Assembly (NCBI RefSeq): GCF_029227915.1
Contig: NC_079877.1
Location: 36,917,851 to 36,981,850, forward strand
Direction: 5' to 3'
DNA length: 64,000 bases
From: Hydractinia symbiolongicarpus
Taxonomy: Eukaryota; Cnidaria; Hydrozoa; Anthoathecata; Hydractiniidae
Under the pieces are notes generated by a model, which ran no database searches, was not told where the DNA came from, and saw only the letters and a program-made list of their open reading frames with translations. Both the position numbers and the translations under genes were made by a program. Shown here piece by piece: positions 39,986-52,200 of the stretch. The first letter of the stretch is position 1. Each line of letters starts with the position of its first letter.

Positions 39986-40980
39986 TATGAGACTTGTAGT
40001 TTTCCAAAATGTTTTCATTTTTGACGAGACGCTGAATAAAAGAAGTTTAATCGCTGGCAAACGAAAACCCGCGAATTCCCGAAAATCCGGGACTCGGCCC
40101 GTATAGTCAAAAGTATACAAAGAAAATACCCAGGGAGTAAACTCATTTCCCGAACGATTTTTTAAATTATCTTTTCACAACTAAAACGCATGAGACTTGT
40201 AGTTTTCAAAAATGTTTTCATTTTTAATGAGACGCTGAATAAAAGAAGTTTAATCGCCGCCAAACGAAAACACGCGATTTCCCGTAAATCCCGGACTCGG
40301 CCCGTATAGTCGAAAGTATACAAAGAAAGTACCCTGCGAGTATCCTCATTTCCAGAACGATTTTTTAAATTATCTTTTCACCACTAAAACGCATGAGACT
40401 TGTAGTTTTCAAAAATGTTTTCATTTTTGATGAGACGCTGAATAAAAGAAGTTTAATCGCCGGCAAACGAAAACCTGCGAATTCCCGTAAATCCCGGACT
40501 CGGCCCGTATAGCCAAAAGTATACAAAGAAAGTATCTAGGGAGTAAACTCATTTCCCGAACGATTTTTTAAATTATTTTTTCACCACTAAAACGCATGAG
40601 ACTTGTAGTTTTCAAAAATGTTTTCATTTTTAATGAGACGCTGAATAAAAGAAGTTTAATCGCCGCCAAACGAAAACACGCGATTTCCCGTAAATCCCGG
40701 ACTCGGCCCGTATAGTCGAAAGTATACAAAGAAAGTACCCTGCGAGTATCCTCATTTCCAGAACGATTTTTTAAATTATCTTTTCACCACTAAAACGCAT
40801 GAGTCTTGTAGTTTTCAAAAATGTTTTCATTTTTGATGAGACGCTGAATAAAAGAAGTTTAATCGCCGGCAAACGAAAACCCGCGAATTCCCGTAAATCC
40901 CGGACTCGGCCCGTATAGCCAAAAGTACACAAAGAAAGTATCTAGGGAGTAAACTCATTTCCCGAACGATTTTTTAAATT
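39986..40980 (+). repeat. Dimer higher-order repeat (406 bp), two copies
   Basis: Two monomers are repeated as a pair. The first has CATTTTTAATGAGACG, CGCCGCCAAACG (40,255 and 40,661), AAAACACGCG and GAGTATCCTCATTTCC; the second has AGCCAAAAGTATAC or AGCCAAAAGTACAC and GTATCTAGGGAG. The 406-bp spacing and the shared private GAGTATCCTC variant show a recent dimer duplication. The preceding unit (39,986-40,170) is ordinary satellite with TTTGACGAGACG. Confidence 0.85.
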
Positions 40981-41799
40981 ATTTTTTCACCACTAAAACG
41001 CATGAGACTTGTAGTTTTCAAAAATGTTTTAATTTTTGATGGGACGCTGAATAAAAGAAGTTTAATCGCCGGCAAACGAAAACGCGCGGTTTGCCGTAAA
41101 TCCCGGGCTTGGCCCGTATAGTCGAATATATATACAAAGAAAGTACCCTGTGAGTAAACTCATTTCCAGAACGATTTTTTAAATTATCTTTTCACCACTA
41201 AAACGCATGAGACTTGTAGTTTTCAAAAATGTTTTCATTTTTGATAAGACGCGGAATAAAAGAAGTTTAATCGCTGGCAAACGAAAACTCGCGATTTCCC
41301 GTAAATCCCGGACTCGGCCCGTATAGTCAAAAGTATACAAAGAAACTACCCAGGGAGTAAACTCATTTCCCGAACGATTTTTTTAAATTATTTTTTCACC
41401 ACTAAAGGGCATAAGACTTGTAGTTTTCAAAAATGTTTTCATTTTTGATGAGACGCTGAATAAAAGAAGTTTAATCGCCGGCAAACGAAAAACAACGATT
41501 TCCCGTAAATCCCGGACTCGGCTCGTATAGTCAAAAGTATACAAAGAAAGTACTCAGGGAGTAAACTCATTTCCAGAACGATTTTTTAAATTATTTTTTC
41601 GCCACTAAAACGCATGAGACTTGTAGTTTTCAAAAATGTTTTCATTTTTGATGAGACGCCTAATGAAAGAGGTTTAATCGCCGGCAAACGAAAACTAGCG
41701 ATTTTCCGTATATCCCGAGCTAGGCCCGTATAGTCAAATGTATACAAAGAAAGTACCCAGGGAGTAAACTAATTTCCCGAACGTTTTTTTAAATTATTT
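40981..41799 (+). repeat. Satellite with a GCCTAATG-type monomer
   Basis: Four monomers, including one with ATATATATAC (one extra TA, about 41,121), one with CACTAAAGGGCATAAG (about 41,400), one with GAAAAACAACG, and one with TTTTCGCCACT plus GCCTAATGAAAGAGG (about 41,657). The last type also occurs near 34,145, 35,971, 44,509 and 45,719. Confidence 0.82.
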
Positions 41800-43210
41800 T
41801 TTCACCACTAGAAGGCATGAGACTTGTAGTTTTCAAAAATGTTTTAATTTTTGATGGGACGCTGAATAAAAGAAGTTTAATTGCCGGCAAACGAAAACGC
41901 GCGATTTCCCGTAAATCCCGGGCTTGGCCCGTATAGTCGAATATATACAAAGAAAGTACCCTGTGAGTAAACTCATTTCCAGAACGATTTTTTAAATTAT
42001 CTTTTCACCACTAAAACGCATGAGACTTGTAGTTTTCAAAAATGTTTTCATTTTTGATGAGACGCGGAATAAAAGAAGTTTAATCGCTGGCAAACGAAAA
42101 CCCGCGATTTCCCGTAAATCCCGGACTCGGCCCGTATAGTCAAAAGTATACAAAGAAACTACCCAGGGAGTAAACTCATTTCCCGAACGATTTTTTAAAT
42201 TATTTTTTCACCACTAAAACGCATGAGACTTGTAGTTTTCAAAAATGTTTTCATTTTTGATGGGACGCTGAATAAAAGAAGTTTAATCGCCGGCAAACCA
42301 AAACGCGCGATTTCCCGTAAATCCCGGGCTTGGCCCGTATAGTCGAATATATACAAAGAAAGTACCCTGTGAGTAAACTCATTTCCAGAACGATTTTTTA
42401 AATTATCTTTTCACCACTAAAACGCATGAGACTTGTAGTTTTCAAAAATGTTTTCATTTTTGATGAGACGCGGAATAAAAGAAGTTTAATCGCTGGCAAA
42501 CGAAAACCCGCGATTTCCCGTAAATCCCGGACTCGGCCCGTATAGTCAAAAGTATACAAAGAAAGTACCCAGGGAGTAAACTCATTTCCCGAACGTTTTT
42601 TTAAATTATTTTTTCACCACTAGAAGGCATGAGACTTGTAGTTTTCAAAAATGTTTTAATTTTTGATGGGACGCTGAATAAAAGAAGTTTAATCGCCGGC
42701 AAACGAAAACGCGCGATTTCCCGTAAATCCCGGGCTTGGCCCGTATAGTCGAATATATACAAAGAAAGTACCCTGTGAGTAAACTCATTTCCAGAACGAT
42801 TTTTTAAATTATCTTTTCACCACTAAAACGCATGAGACTTGTAGTTTTCAAAAATGTTTTCATTTTTGATGAGACGCGGAATAAAAGAAGTTTAATCGCT
42901 GGCAAACGAAAACCCGCGATTTCCCGTAAATCCCGGACTCGGCCCGTATAGTCAAAAGTATACAAAGAAACTACCCAGGGAGTAAACTCATTTCCCGAAC
43001 GATTTTTTAAATTATTTTTTCACCACTAAAACGCATGAGACTTGTAGTTTTCAAAAATGTTTTAATTTTTGATGGGACGCTGAATAAAAGAAGTTTAATC
43101 GCCGGCAAACCAAAACGCGCGATTTCCCGTAAATCCCGGGCTTGGCCCGTATAGTCGAATATATACAAAGAAAGTACCCTGTGAGTAAACTCATTTCCAG
43201 AACGATTTTT
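41800..43210 (+). repeat. Tetramer higher-order repeat (812 bp)
   Basis: The rare start TTCACCACTAGAAGGCATG lies at 41,801 and 42,613 (812 bp, 4 units). The units after each copy follow the same order: ATGTTTTAATTTTTGATGGG type, GACGCGG type, CCAAAACGCGCG type. A further ACTAGAAGGC unit is at 44,644, ten units downstream. Confidence 0.83.
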
Positions 43211-44439
43211 TAAATTATCTTTTCACCACTAAAACGCATGAGACTTGTAGTTTTCAAAAATGTTTTCATTTTTGATGAGACGCTGAATAAAAGAAGTTTA
43301 ATCGCCGGCAAACGAAAACCCGCGATTTCCCGTAAATCCCGGACTCGGCCCGTATAGTCGAAAGTATACAAAGAAAGTACCCTGCGAGTAAACTCATTTC
43401 CAGAACGATTTTTTAAATTATCTTTTCACCACTAAAACGCATGAGACTTGTAGTTTTCAAAAATGTTTTCATTTTTGATGAGACGCTGAATAAAAGAAGT
43501 TTAATCGCCGGCAAACGAAAACCCGCGAATTCCCGTAAATTCCGGGCTTGGCCCGTATAGTCGAATATATACAAAGAAAGTACCCTGTGAGTAAACTCAT
43601 TTCCAGAACGATTTTTTAAATTATCTTTTCACCACTAAAACGCATGAGACTTGTAGTTTTCAAAAATGTTTTCATTTTTGATGAGACGCGGAATAAAAGA
43701 AGTTTAATCGCTGGCAAACGAAAACCCCCATTTTTCCGTAAATCCCGGACTCGGCCCGTATAGTCAAAAGTATACAAAGAAACTACCCAGGGAGTAACTC
43801 ATTTCCCGAACGATTTTTTAAATTATCTTTTCACCACTAAAACGCATGAGACTTGTAGTTTTCAAAAATGTTTTCATTTTTGATGAGACGCTGAATAATA
43901 GAAGTTTAATCGCCGGCAAACGAAAACCCGCGATTTCCCGTAAATCCCGGACTCGGCCCGTATAGTCGAAAGTATACAAAGAAAGTACCCTGCGAGTAAA
44001 CTCATTTCCAGAACGATTTTTTAAATTATCTTTTCACCACTAAAACGCATGAGACTTGTAGTTTTCAAAAATGTTTTCATTTTTGATGAGACGCTGAATA
44101 AAAGAAGTTTAATCGCCGGCAAACGAAAACCCGCGAATTCCCGTAAATCCCGGGCTTGGCCCGTATAGTCGAATATATATACAAAGAAAGTATCTAGGGA
44201 GTAAACTCATTTCCCGAACGATTTTTTAAATTATTTTTTCACCACTAAAACGCATGAGATTTGTAGTTTTCAAAAATGTTTTCATTTTTGATGAGACGCT
44301 GAATAAAAGAAGTTTAATCGCCGGCAAACGAAAAACAACGATTTCCCGTAAATGCCGGACTCGGCTCGTATAGTCAACAGTATACAAAGAAAGTACTCAG
44401 GGAGTAAACTCATTTACAGAACGATTTTTTAAACTATTT
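43211..44439 (+). repeat. Satellite, near-consensus monomers
   Basis: Six monomers. The unit at about 43,627-43,820 has a changed centre, ACCCCCATTTTTCCGTAAATC, and lacks two bases in GGGAGTAACTC. The unit at about 44,030-44,230 has ATATATATAC (one extra TA). The unit near 43,900 has GAATAATAGAAG. Otherwise ordinary satellite. Confidence 0.85.
43224..43426 (+). repeat. Representative 203-bp monomer close to the consensus
   Basis: This unit is exactly 203 bp from one CACCACTAAAACGC to the next and differs little from the majority base at each site (it has CCTGCGAG where CCTGTGAG is commoner). It can serve as the reference monomer. Common variable sites relative to it are: CGCATGAG versus CGTATGAG or CGCACGAG; GACGCTGAA versus GACGCGGAA; CGCCGGC versus CGCTGGC; CAAACGAAAA versus CAAACAAAAA; GCGATTTCCC versus GCGAATTCCC; CCCGGACTCGG versus CCCGTGCTTGG or CCCGGGCTTGG; AGTCGAAAGTATAC versus AGTCGAGTATATAC, AGTCGAATGTATAC or AGTCAAAAGTATAC; ACCCTGTGAG versus ACCCAGGGAG; TTCCAGAACG versus TTCCCGAACG or TTCAAGAACG; and the tail TTATCTTTTC versus TTATTTTTTC. 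Confidence 0.9.
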
Positions 44440-45840
44440 TTTCGCCACTAAAACGCATGAGACTTGTAGTTTTCAAAAATGTTTTCATTTTTGATGAAAC
44501 GCCTAATGAAAGAGGTTTAATCGCCGGCAAACGAAAACTAGCGATTTTCCGTAAATCCCGAGCTAGGCCCGTATAGTCAAATGTATACAAAGAAAGTACC
44601 CAGGGAGTAAACTAATTTCCCGAACGTTTTTTTAAATTATTTTTTCACCACTAGAAGGCATGAGACTTGTAGTTTTCAAAAATGTTTTAATTTTTGATGG
44701 GACGCTGAATAAAAGAAGTTTAATCGCCGGCAAACGAAAACGCGCGATTTCCCGTAAATCCCGGGCTTGGCCCGTATAGTCGAATATATACAAAGGAAGT
44801 ACCCTGTGAGTAAACTCATTTCTAGAACGATTTTTTAAATTATCTTTTCACCACTAAAACGCATGAGACTTGTAGTTTTCAAAAATGTTTTCATTTTTGA
44901 TGAGACGCGGAATAAAAGAAGTTTAATCGCTGGCAAACGAAAACCCGCGATTTCCCGTAAATCCCGGACTCGGCCCGTATAGTCAAAAGTATACAAAGAA
45001 ACTACCCAGGGAGTAAACTCATTTCCCGAACGATTTTTTAAATTATTTTTTCACCACTAAAACGCATGAGACTTGTAGTTTTCAAAAATGTTTTAATTTT
45101 TGATGGGACGCTGAATAAAAGAAGTTTAATCGCCGGCAAACCAAAACGCGCGATTTCCCGTAAATCCCGGGCTTGGCCCGTATAGTCGAATATATACAAA
45201 GAAAGTACCCTGTGAGTAAACTCATTTCCAGAACGATTTTTTAAATTATCTTTTCACCACTAAAACGCATGAGACTTGTAGTTTTCAAAAATGTTTTTAT
45301 TTTTGATGAGACGCGGAATAAAAGAAGTTTAATCGCTGGCAAACGAAAACCCGCGATTTCCCGTAAATCCCGGACTCGGCCCGTATAGTCAAAAGTATAC
45401 AAAGAAACTACCCAGGGAGTAAACTCATTTCCCGAACGATTTTTTAAATTATCTTTTCACCACTAAAACGCATGAGACTTGTAGTTTTCAAAAATGTTTT
45501 CATTTTTGATGAGACGCTGAATAAAAGAAGTTTAATCGCCGGCAAACGAAAACCCGCGATTTCCCGTAAATCCCAGACTCGGCCCGTATAGTCGAAAGTA
45601 TACAAAGAAAGTACTCAGGGAGTAAACTCATTTCCAGAACGATTTTTTAAATTATTTTTTCGCCACTAAAACGCATGAGACTTGTAGTTTTCAAAAATGT
45701 TTTCATTTTTGATGAGACGCCTAATGAAAGAGGTTTAATCGCCGGCAAACGAAAACTAGCGATTTTCCGTAAATCCCGAGCTAGGCCCGTATAGTCGAAT
45801 GTATACAAAGAAAGTACCCAGGGAGTAAACTAATTTCCCG
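44440..45840 (+). repeat. Hexamer-offset satellite (about 1,210 bp) with GCCTAATG-type monomers
   Basis: The TTTTCGCCACT and GCCTAATGAAAGAGG monomer occurs at about 44,509 and 45,719, 1,210 bp apart. That is 6 units less several bases and implies small deletions between them. The associated GAAAACTAGCGATTTTCC and CCGAGCTAGGCCC variants travel with it in both copies. One tail is shortened to GAACGTTTTTTAAATT (about 45,839). Confidence 0.78.
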
Positions 45841-46384
45841 AACGTTTTTTAAATTATTTTTTCACCACTAAAACGCATGAGACTTGTAGTTTTCAAAAAT
45901 GTTTTAATTTTTGATGGGACGCTGAATAAAAGAAGTTTAATCGCCGGCAAACCAAAACGCGCGATTTCCCGTAAATCCCGGGCTTGGCCCGTATAGTCGA
46001 ATATATACAAAGAAAGTACCCTGTGAGTAAACTCATTTCCAGAACGATTTTTTAAATTATCTTTTCACCACTAAAACGCATGAGACTTGTAGTTTTCAAA
46101 AATGTTTTCATTTTTGATGAGACGCGGAATAAAAGAAGTTTAATCGCTGGCAAACGAAAACCCGCGATTTCCCGTAAATCCCGGACTCGGCCCGTATAGT
46201 CAAAAGTATACAAAGAAACTACCCAGGGAGTAAACTCATTTCCCGAACGATTTTTTAAATTATCTTTTCACCATAAAAACGCATGAGACTTGTAGTTTTC
46301 AAAAATGTTTTCATTTTTGATGAGACGCTGAATAAAAGAAGTTTAATCGCCGGCAAACGAAAACCCGCGATTTCCCGTAAATCC
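45841..46384 (+). repeat. Satellite, ordinary monomers
   Basis: Two to three ordinary monomers, of the CCAAAACGCGCG and GACGCGG types, then one with TTCACCATAAAAACGC at about 46,267. No other feature. Confidence 0.85.
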
Positions 46385-48000
46385 CGGACTCGGCCCGTAT
46401 AGTCGAAAGTATACAAAGAAAGTACCCTGCGAGTAAACTCATTTCCAGAGCGATTTTTTAAATTATCTTTTCACCACTAAAACGCATGAGACTTGTAGTT
46501 TTCAAAAATGTTTTCATTTTTGATGAGACGCTGATTAAAAGAAGTTTAATCGCCGGCAAACGAAAAACAACGATTTCCCGTAAATCCCGGATTCGGCCCG
46601 TATAGTCAAAAGTATACAAAGAAAGTACTCAGGGAGTAAACTCATTTCCAGAACGATTTTTTAAATTATTTTTTCACCACTAAAACGCATGAGACTTGTA
46701 GTTTTCAAAAATGTTTCCATTTTTGATGAGACGCTGAATAAAAGAAGTTTAATTGCCGGCAAACGAAAACCCGCGATTTCCCGTAAATCCCGGACTCGCC
46801 CGTATAGTCAAAACTATACAAAGAAAGTATGCGGCGAGTAAACTCATTTCCAGAACGATTTTTTAAATTATCTTTTCACCACTAAAACGCATGAGACTTG
46901 TAGTTTTCAAAAATGTTTTCATTTTTGATGAGACGCTGAATAAAAGAAGTTTAATCGCCGGCAAACGAAAACCCGCGAATTCCCGTAAATCCCGGACTCG
47001 TCCCGTATAGTCGAATGTATACAAAGAAAGTACCCTGTGAGTAAACTCATTTCCCGAACGATTTTTTAAATTATTTTTTCACCACTAAAACGCATGAGAC
47101 TTGTAGTTTTCAAAAATGTTTCCATTTTTGATGAGACGCTGAATGAAAGAAGTTTAATCGCCGGCAAACGAAAACCCGCGATTTCCCGTAAATCCCGGAC
47201 TCGGCCCGTATAGTCGAAAGTATACAAAGAAAGTACCCTGCGAGTAAACTCATTTCCAGAGCGATTTTTTAAATTATCTTTTCACCACTAAAACGCATGA
47301 GACTTGTAGTTTTCAAAAATGTTTTCATTTTTGATGAGACGCTGATTAAAAGAAGTTTAATCGCCGGCAAACGAAAAACAACGATTTCCCGTAAATCCCG
47401 GATTCGGCCCGTATAGTCAAAAGTATACAAAGAAAGTACTCAGGGAGTAAACTCATTTCCAGAACGATTTTTTAAATTATTTTTTCACCACTAAAACGCA
47501 TGAGACTTGTAGTTTTCAAAAATGTTTCCATTTTTGATGAGACGCTGAATAAAAGAAGTTTAATTGCCGGCAAACGAAAACCCGCGATTTCCCGTAAATC
47601 CCGGACTCGCCCGTATAGTCAAAACTATACAAAGAAAGTATGCGGCGAGTAAACTCATTTCCAGAACGATTTTTTAAATTATCTTTTCACCACTAAAACG
47701 CATGAGACTTGTAGTTTTCAAAAATGTTTTCATTTTTGATGAGACGCTGAATAAAAGAAGTTTAATCGCCGGCAAACGAAAACCCGCGAATTCCCGTAAA
47801 TCCCGGACTCGTCCCGTATAGTCGAATGTATACAAAGAAAGTACCCTGTGAGTAAACTCATTTCCCGAACGATTTTTTAAATTATTTTTTCACCACTAAA
47901 ACGCATGAGACTTGTAGTTTTCAAAAATGTTTCCATTTTTGATGAGACGCTGAATGAAAGAAGTTTAATCGCCGGCAAACGAAAACCCGCGATTTCCCGT
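46385..48000 (+). repeat. Tetramer higher-order repeat (811 bp), two copies
   Basis: About 46,385-47,195 repeats at 47,196-48,006. Markers 811 bp apart are TTCCAGAGCG (about 46,444 and 47,255), CTGATTAAAAG (about 46,531 and 47,342), AAAGTATGCGGCGAG (about 46,824 and 47,635) and CTCGTCCCGTATAG (about 46,996 and 47,807). Each copy contains a unit that has lost a base at CGGACTCGCCCGTATAG and reads AGTCAAAACTATAC. The copies look virtually identical, so the event is young. Confidence 0.9.
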
Positions 48001-49234
48001 AAATCCCGGGCTTGGCCCGTATAGTCGAATGTATACAAAGAAACTACCCTGTGAGTAAACTCCTTTCCAGAACGATTATTTATATTATCTTTTCACCACT
48101 AAAACGCATGAGACTTGTAGTTTTCAAAAATGTTTTCATTTTTGATGAGACGCTGAATAAAAGAAGTTTAATCGCCGGCAAACGAAAACCCGCGATTTCC
48201 CGTAAATCCCGGACTCGGCCCGTATAGTCAAAAGTATACAAAGAAAGTACCCTGCGAGTAAACTCATTTCCAGAACGATTTTTTCAATTATCTTTTCACC
48301 ACTAAAACGCACGAGACTTGTAGTTTTCAAAAATGTTTTCATTTTTGATGAGACGCTGAATAAAAGAAGTTTAATCGCCGGCAAACGAAAACCCGCGAAT
48401 TCCCGTAAATCCCGGACTCGGCCCGTATAGTCAAAAGTATACAAAGAAAATGTCCAGGGAGTAAACTCATTTCCAGCACGATTTTTTAAATTATCTTTTC
48501 ACCACTAAAACGCATGAGACTTGTAGTTTTCAAAAATGTTTTCATTTTTAATGACACGCTGAATAAAAGATGTTTAATCGCCGGCAAACGAAAACCCGGG
48601 ATTTCCCGTAAAGCCAGGGCTTGGCCCGTATAGTCGAATGTATACAAAGAAAGTACCCTGTGAGTAAACTCATTACCAGAACGATTTTTTTAATTATCTT
48701 TTCACCACTAAAACGCATGAGACTTGTAGTTTTCAAAAATGTTTTCATTTTTGATGAGACGCGGAATAAAAGAAGTTTAATCGCCGGCAAACGAAAACCC
48801 GCGATTTCCCGTAAATCCCGTGCTTGGCCCGTATTGTCGAGTATATACAAAGAAAGTACCCTGTGAGTAAACTCATTTCCGAACGATTTTTTAAATTATC
48901 TTTTCACCACTAAAACGCATGAGACTTGTAGTTTTCAAAAATGTTTCCATTTTTGATGAGACGCTGAATGAAAGAAGTTTAATCGCCGGCAAACGAAAAC
49001 ACGCGATTTACCGTAAAACCCGGGCTTGGCCCGTATAGTCGAATGTATACAAAGAAAGTACCCTGTGAGTAAACTCCTTTCCAGAACGATTTTTTATATT
49101 ATCTTTTCACCACTAAAACGCACGAGACTTGTAGTTTTCAAAAATGTTTTCATTTTTGATGAGACGCTGAAAAAAAGAAGTTTAATCGCCGGCAAACGAA
49201 AACCCGCGATTTCCCGTAAATCCCGGACTCGGCC
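48001..49234 (+). repeat. Satellite, variable monomers; includes a segment copied 2,435 bp downstream
   Basis: Six monomers. The CGCACGAGACTTG variant first appears here (about 48,308) and is common from here to the telomere. About 48,770-49,260 recurs at about 51,205-51,695 (12 units): CGTATTGTCGAG near 48,831 and 51,266, AAAACACGCGATTTACCG near 48,997 and 51,432, and CTGAAAAAAAGAAG near 49,167 and 51,602. A unit at 48,541 has TTTTTAATGACACGC and AAAGCCAGGGC. Confidence 0.83.
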
Positions 49235-52200
49235 CGTATAGTCAAAAGTATACAAAGAAAGTACCCAGGGAGTAAACTCATTTCCCGAACAATTTTTTAA
49301 ATTATTTTTTCACCACTAAAACGTATGAGACTTGTAGTTTTCAAAAATGTTTTCATTTTTGATGAGACGCTGAATAAAAGAAGTTTAATCGCCGGCAAAC
49401 GAAAACCCGCGATTTCCCGTAAATCCCGGACTCGGCCCGTATAGTCAAAAGTATACAAAGAAAGTACCCTGCGAGTAAACTCATTTCCAGAACGATTTTT
49501 TCAATTATCTTTTCACCACTAAAACGCACGAGACTTGTAGTTTTCAAAAATGTTTTCATTTTTGATGAGACGCTGAATAAAAGAAGTTTAATCGCCGGCA
49601 AACGAAAACCCGCGAATTCCCGTAAATCCCGGACTCGGCCCGTATAGTCAAAAGTATACAAAGAAAATGTCCAGGGAGTAAACTCATTTCCAGAACGATT
49701 TTTTAAATTATCTTTTCACCACTAAAACGCATTAGACTTGTAGTTTTCAAAAATGTTTTCATTTTTGATGAGACGCTGAATAAAAGATGTTTAATCGCCG
49801 GCAAACGAAAACCCGCGATTTCCCGTAAATCCCGGACTCGGCCCGTATAGTTAAAAGTATACAAAGAAAGTACCCTGTGAGTAAACTCATTTCCCGAACG
49901 ATTTTTTAAATTATCTTTTCACCACTAAAACGCATGAGACTTGTAGTTTTCAAAAATGTTTTCATTTTTGATGAGACGCTGAATAAAAGAAGTTTAATCG
50001 CCGGCAAACGAAAACCCGCGATTTCCCGTAAATCCCGTGCTTGGCCCGTATAGTCGAGTATATACAAAGAAAGTACCCTGTGAGTAAACTCATTTCCAAA
50101 ACAATTTTTTAAATTATCTTTTCACCACTAAAACGCATGAGACTTGTAGTTTTCAAAAATGTTTTCATTTTTGATGAGACGCTGAATAAAAGAAGTTTAA
50201 TCACCGGCAAACGAAAACCCGCGAATTCCCGTAAATCCCGGACTCGACCCGTATAGTCGAATGTATGCAAAGAAAGTACCCTGTGAGTAAACTCATTTCC
50301 CGAACGATTTTTTAAATTATTTTTTCACCACTAAAACGCATGAGACTTGAAGTTTTTAAAAATGTTTCCATTTTTGATGAGACGCTGAATAAAAGAAGTT
50401 TAATCGCCGGCAAACGAAAACCCGCCATTTCCCGTAAATCCCGTGCTTGGCTCGTATAGTCGAGTATATACAAAGAAAGTACCGTGTGAGTAAACTCCTT
50501 TCCAGAACGATTTTTTATATTATCTTTTCACCACTAAAACGCATGAGACTTGTAGTTTTCAAAAATGTTTTCATTTTTGATGAGACGCTGAATAAAAGAA
50601 GTTTAATCGCCGGCAAACAAAAACCTGCGATTTTCCGTAAATCCCGGACTCGGCCCGTATAGTCAAAAGTATACAAAGTAAATACCCAGGGAGTAAACTC
50701 ATTTCCCGAACGATTTTTTAAATTATTTTTTCACCACTAAAACGTATGAGACTTGTAGTTTTCAAAATTGTTTTCATTTTTGATGAGACGCTGAATAAAA
50801 GAAGTTTAATCGCCGGCAAACGAAAACCCGCGATTTCCCGTAAATCCCGGACTCGGCCCGTATAGTCAAAAGTATACAAAGAAAGTACCCTGCGAGTAAA
50901 CTCATTTCCAGAACGATTTTTTAAATTATCTTTTCACCACTAAAACGCACGAGACTTGTAGTTTTCAAAAATGTTTTCATTTTTGATGAGACGCTGAATA
51001 TAAGAAGTTTAATCGCCGGCAAACGAGAACCCGCGAATTCCCGTAAATCCGGGACTCGGCCCGTATAGTCAAAAGTATACAAAGAAAATGTCCAGGGAGT
51101 AAAGTCATTTCCCGAACGATTTTTTAAATTATTTTTTCACCACTAAAACGCATGAGACTTGTAGTTTTCAAAAATGTTTTCATTTTTGATGAGACGCTGA
51201 ATAAAAGAAGTTTAATCGCCGGCAAACGAAAACCCGCGATTTCCCGTAAATCCCGTGCTTGGCCCGTATTGTCGAGTATATACAAAGAAAGTACCCTGTG
51301 AGTAAACTCATTTCCGAACGATTTTTTAAATTATCTTTTCACCACTAAAACGCATGAGACTTGTAGTTTTCAAAAATGTTTCCATTTTTGATGAGACGCT
51401 GAATGAAAGAAGTTTAATCGCCGGCAAACGAAAACACGCGATTTACCGTAAAACCCGGGCTTGGCCCGTATAGTCGAATGTATACAAAGAAAGTACCCTG
51501 TGAGTAAACTCCTTTCCAGAACGATTTTTTATATTATCTTTTCACCACTAAAACGCACGAGACTTGTAGTTTTCAAAAATGTTTTCATTTTTGATGAGAC
51601 GCTGAAAAAAAGAAGTTTAATCGCCGGCAAACGAAAACCCGCGATTTCCCGTAAATCCCGGACTCGGCCCGTATAGTCAAAAGTATACAAAGAAAGTACC
51701 CTGCGAGTAAACTCATTTCCAGAACGATTTTTCAAATTATCTTTTCACCACTAAAACGCACGAGACTTGTAGTTTTCAAAAATGTTTTCATTTTTGATGA
51801 GACGCTGAATATAAGAAGTTTAATCGCCGGCAAACGAAAACCCGCGATTTCCCGTAAATCCCGGACTCGGCCCGTATAGTCAAAAGTATACAAAGAAAGT
51901 ACCCTGCGAGTAAACTCATTTCCAGAACGATTTTTTAAATTATCTTTTCACCACTAGAACGCACGAGACTTGTAGTTTTCAAAAATGTTTTCATTTTTGA
52001 TGAGATGCTGAATATAAGATGTTTAATCGCCGGCAAACGAAAACCCGCGAATTCCCGTAAATCCGGGACTCGGCCCGTATAGTCAAAAGTATACAAAGAA
52101 AGTACCCAGGGAGTAAACTCATTTCCCGAACAATTTTTTAAATTATTTTTTCACCACTAAAACGTATGAGACTTGTAGTTTTCAAAAATGTTTTCATTTT

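Noticed and set aside
48136-48444. Recurring ORFs of 61-102 codons on both strands, some with identical proteins (102 codons at 48,136, 49,353 and 52,194; 71 codons on plus at 57,753 and on minus at 61,209).
   Set aside because: All are translations of the same satellite. They overlap on opposite strands, lack any recognisable domain, and cannot extend because 203 is not divisible by 3. Their repetition follows HOR copying, not protein selection.
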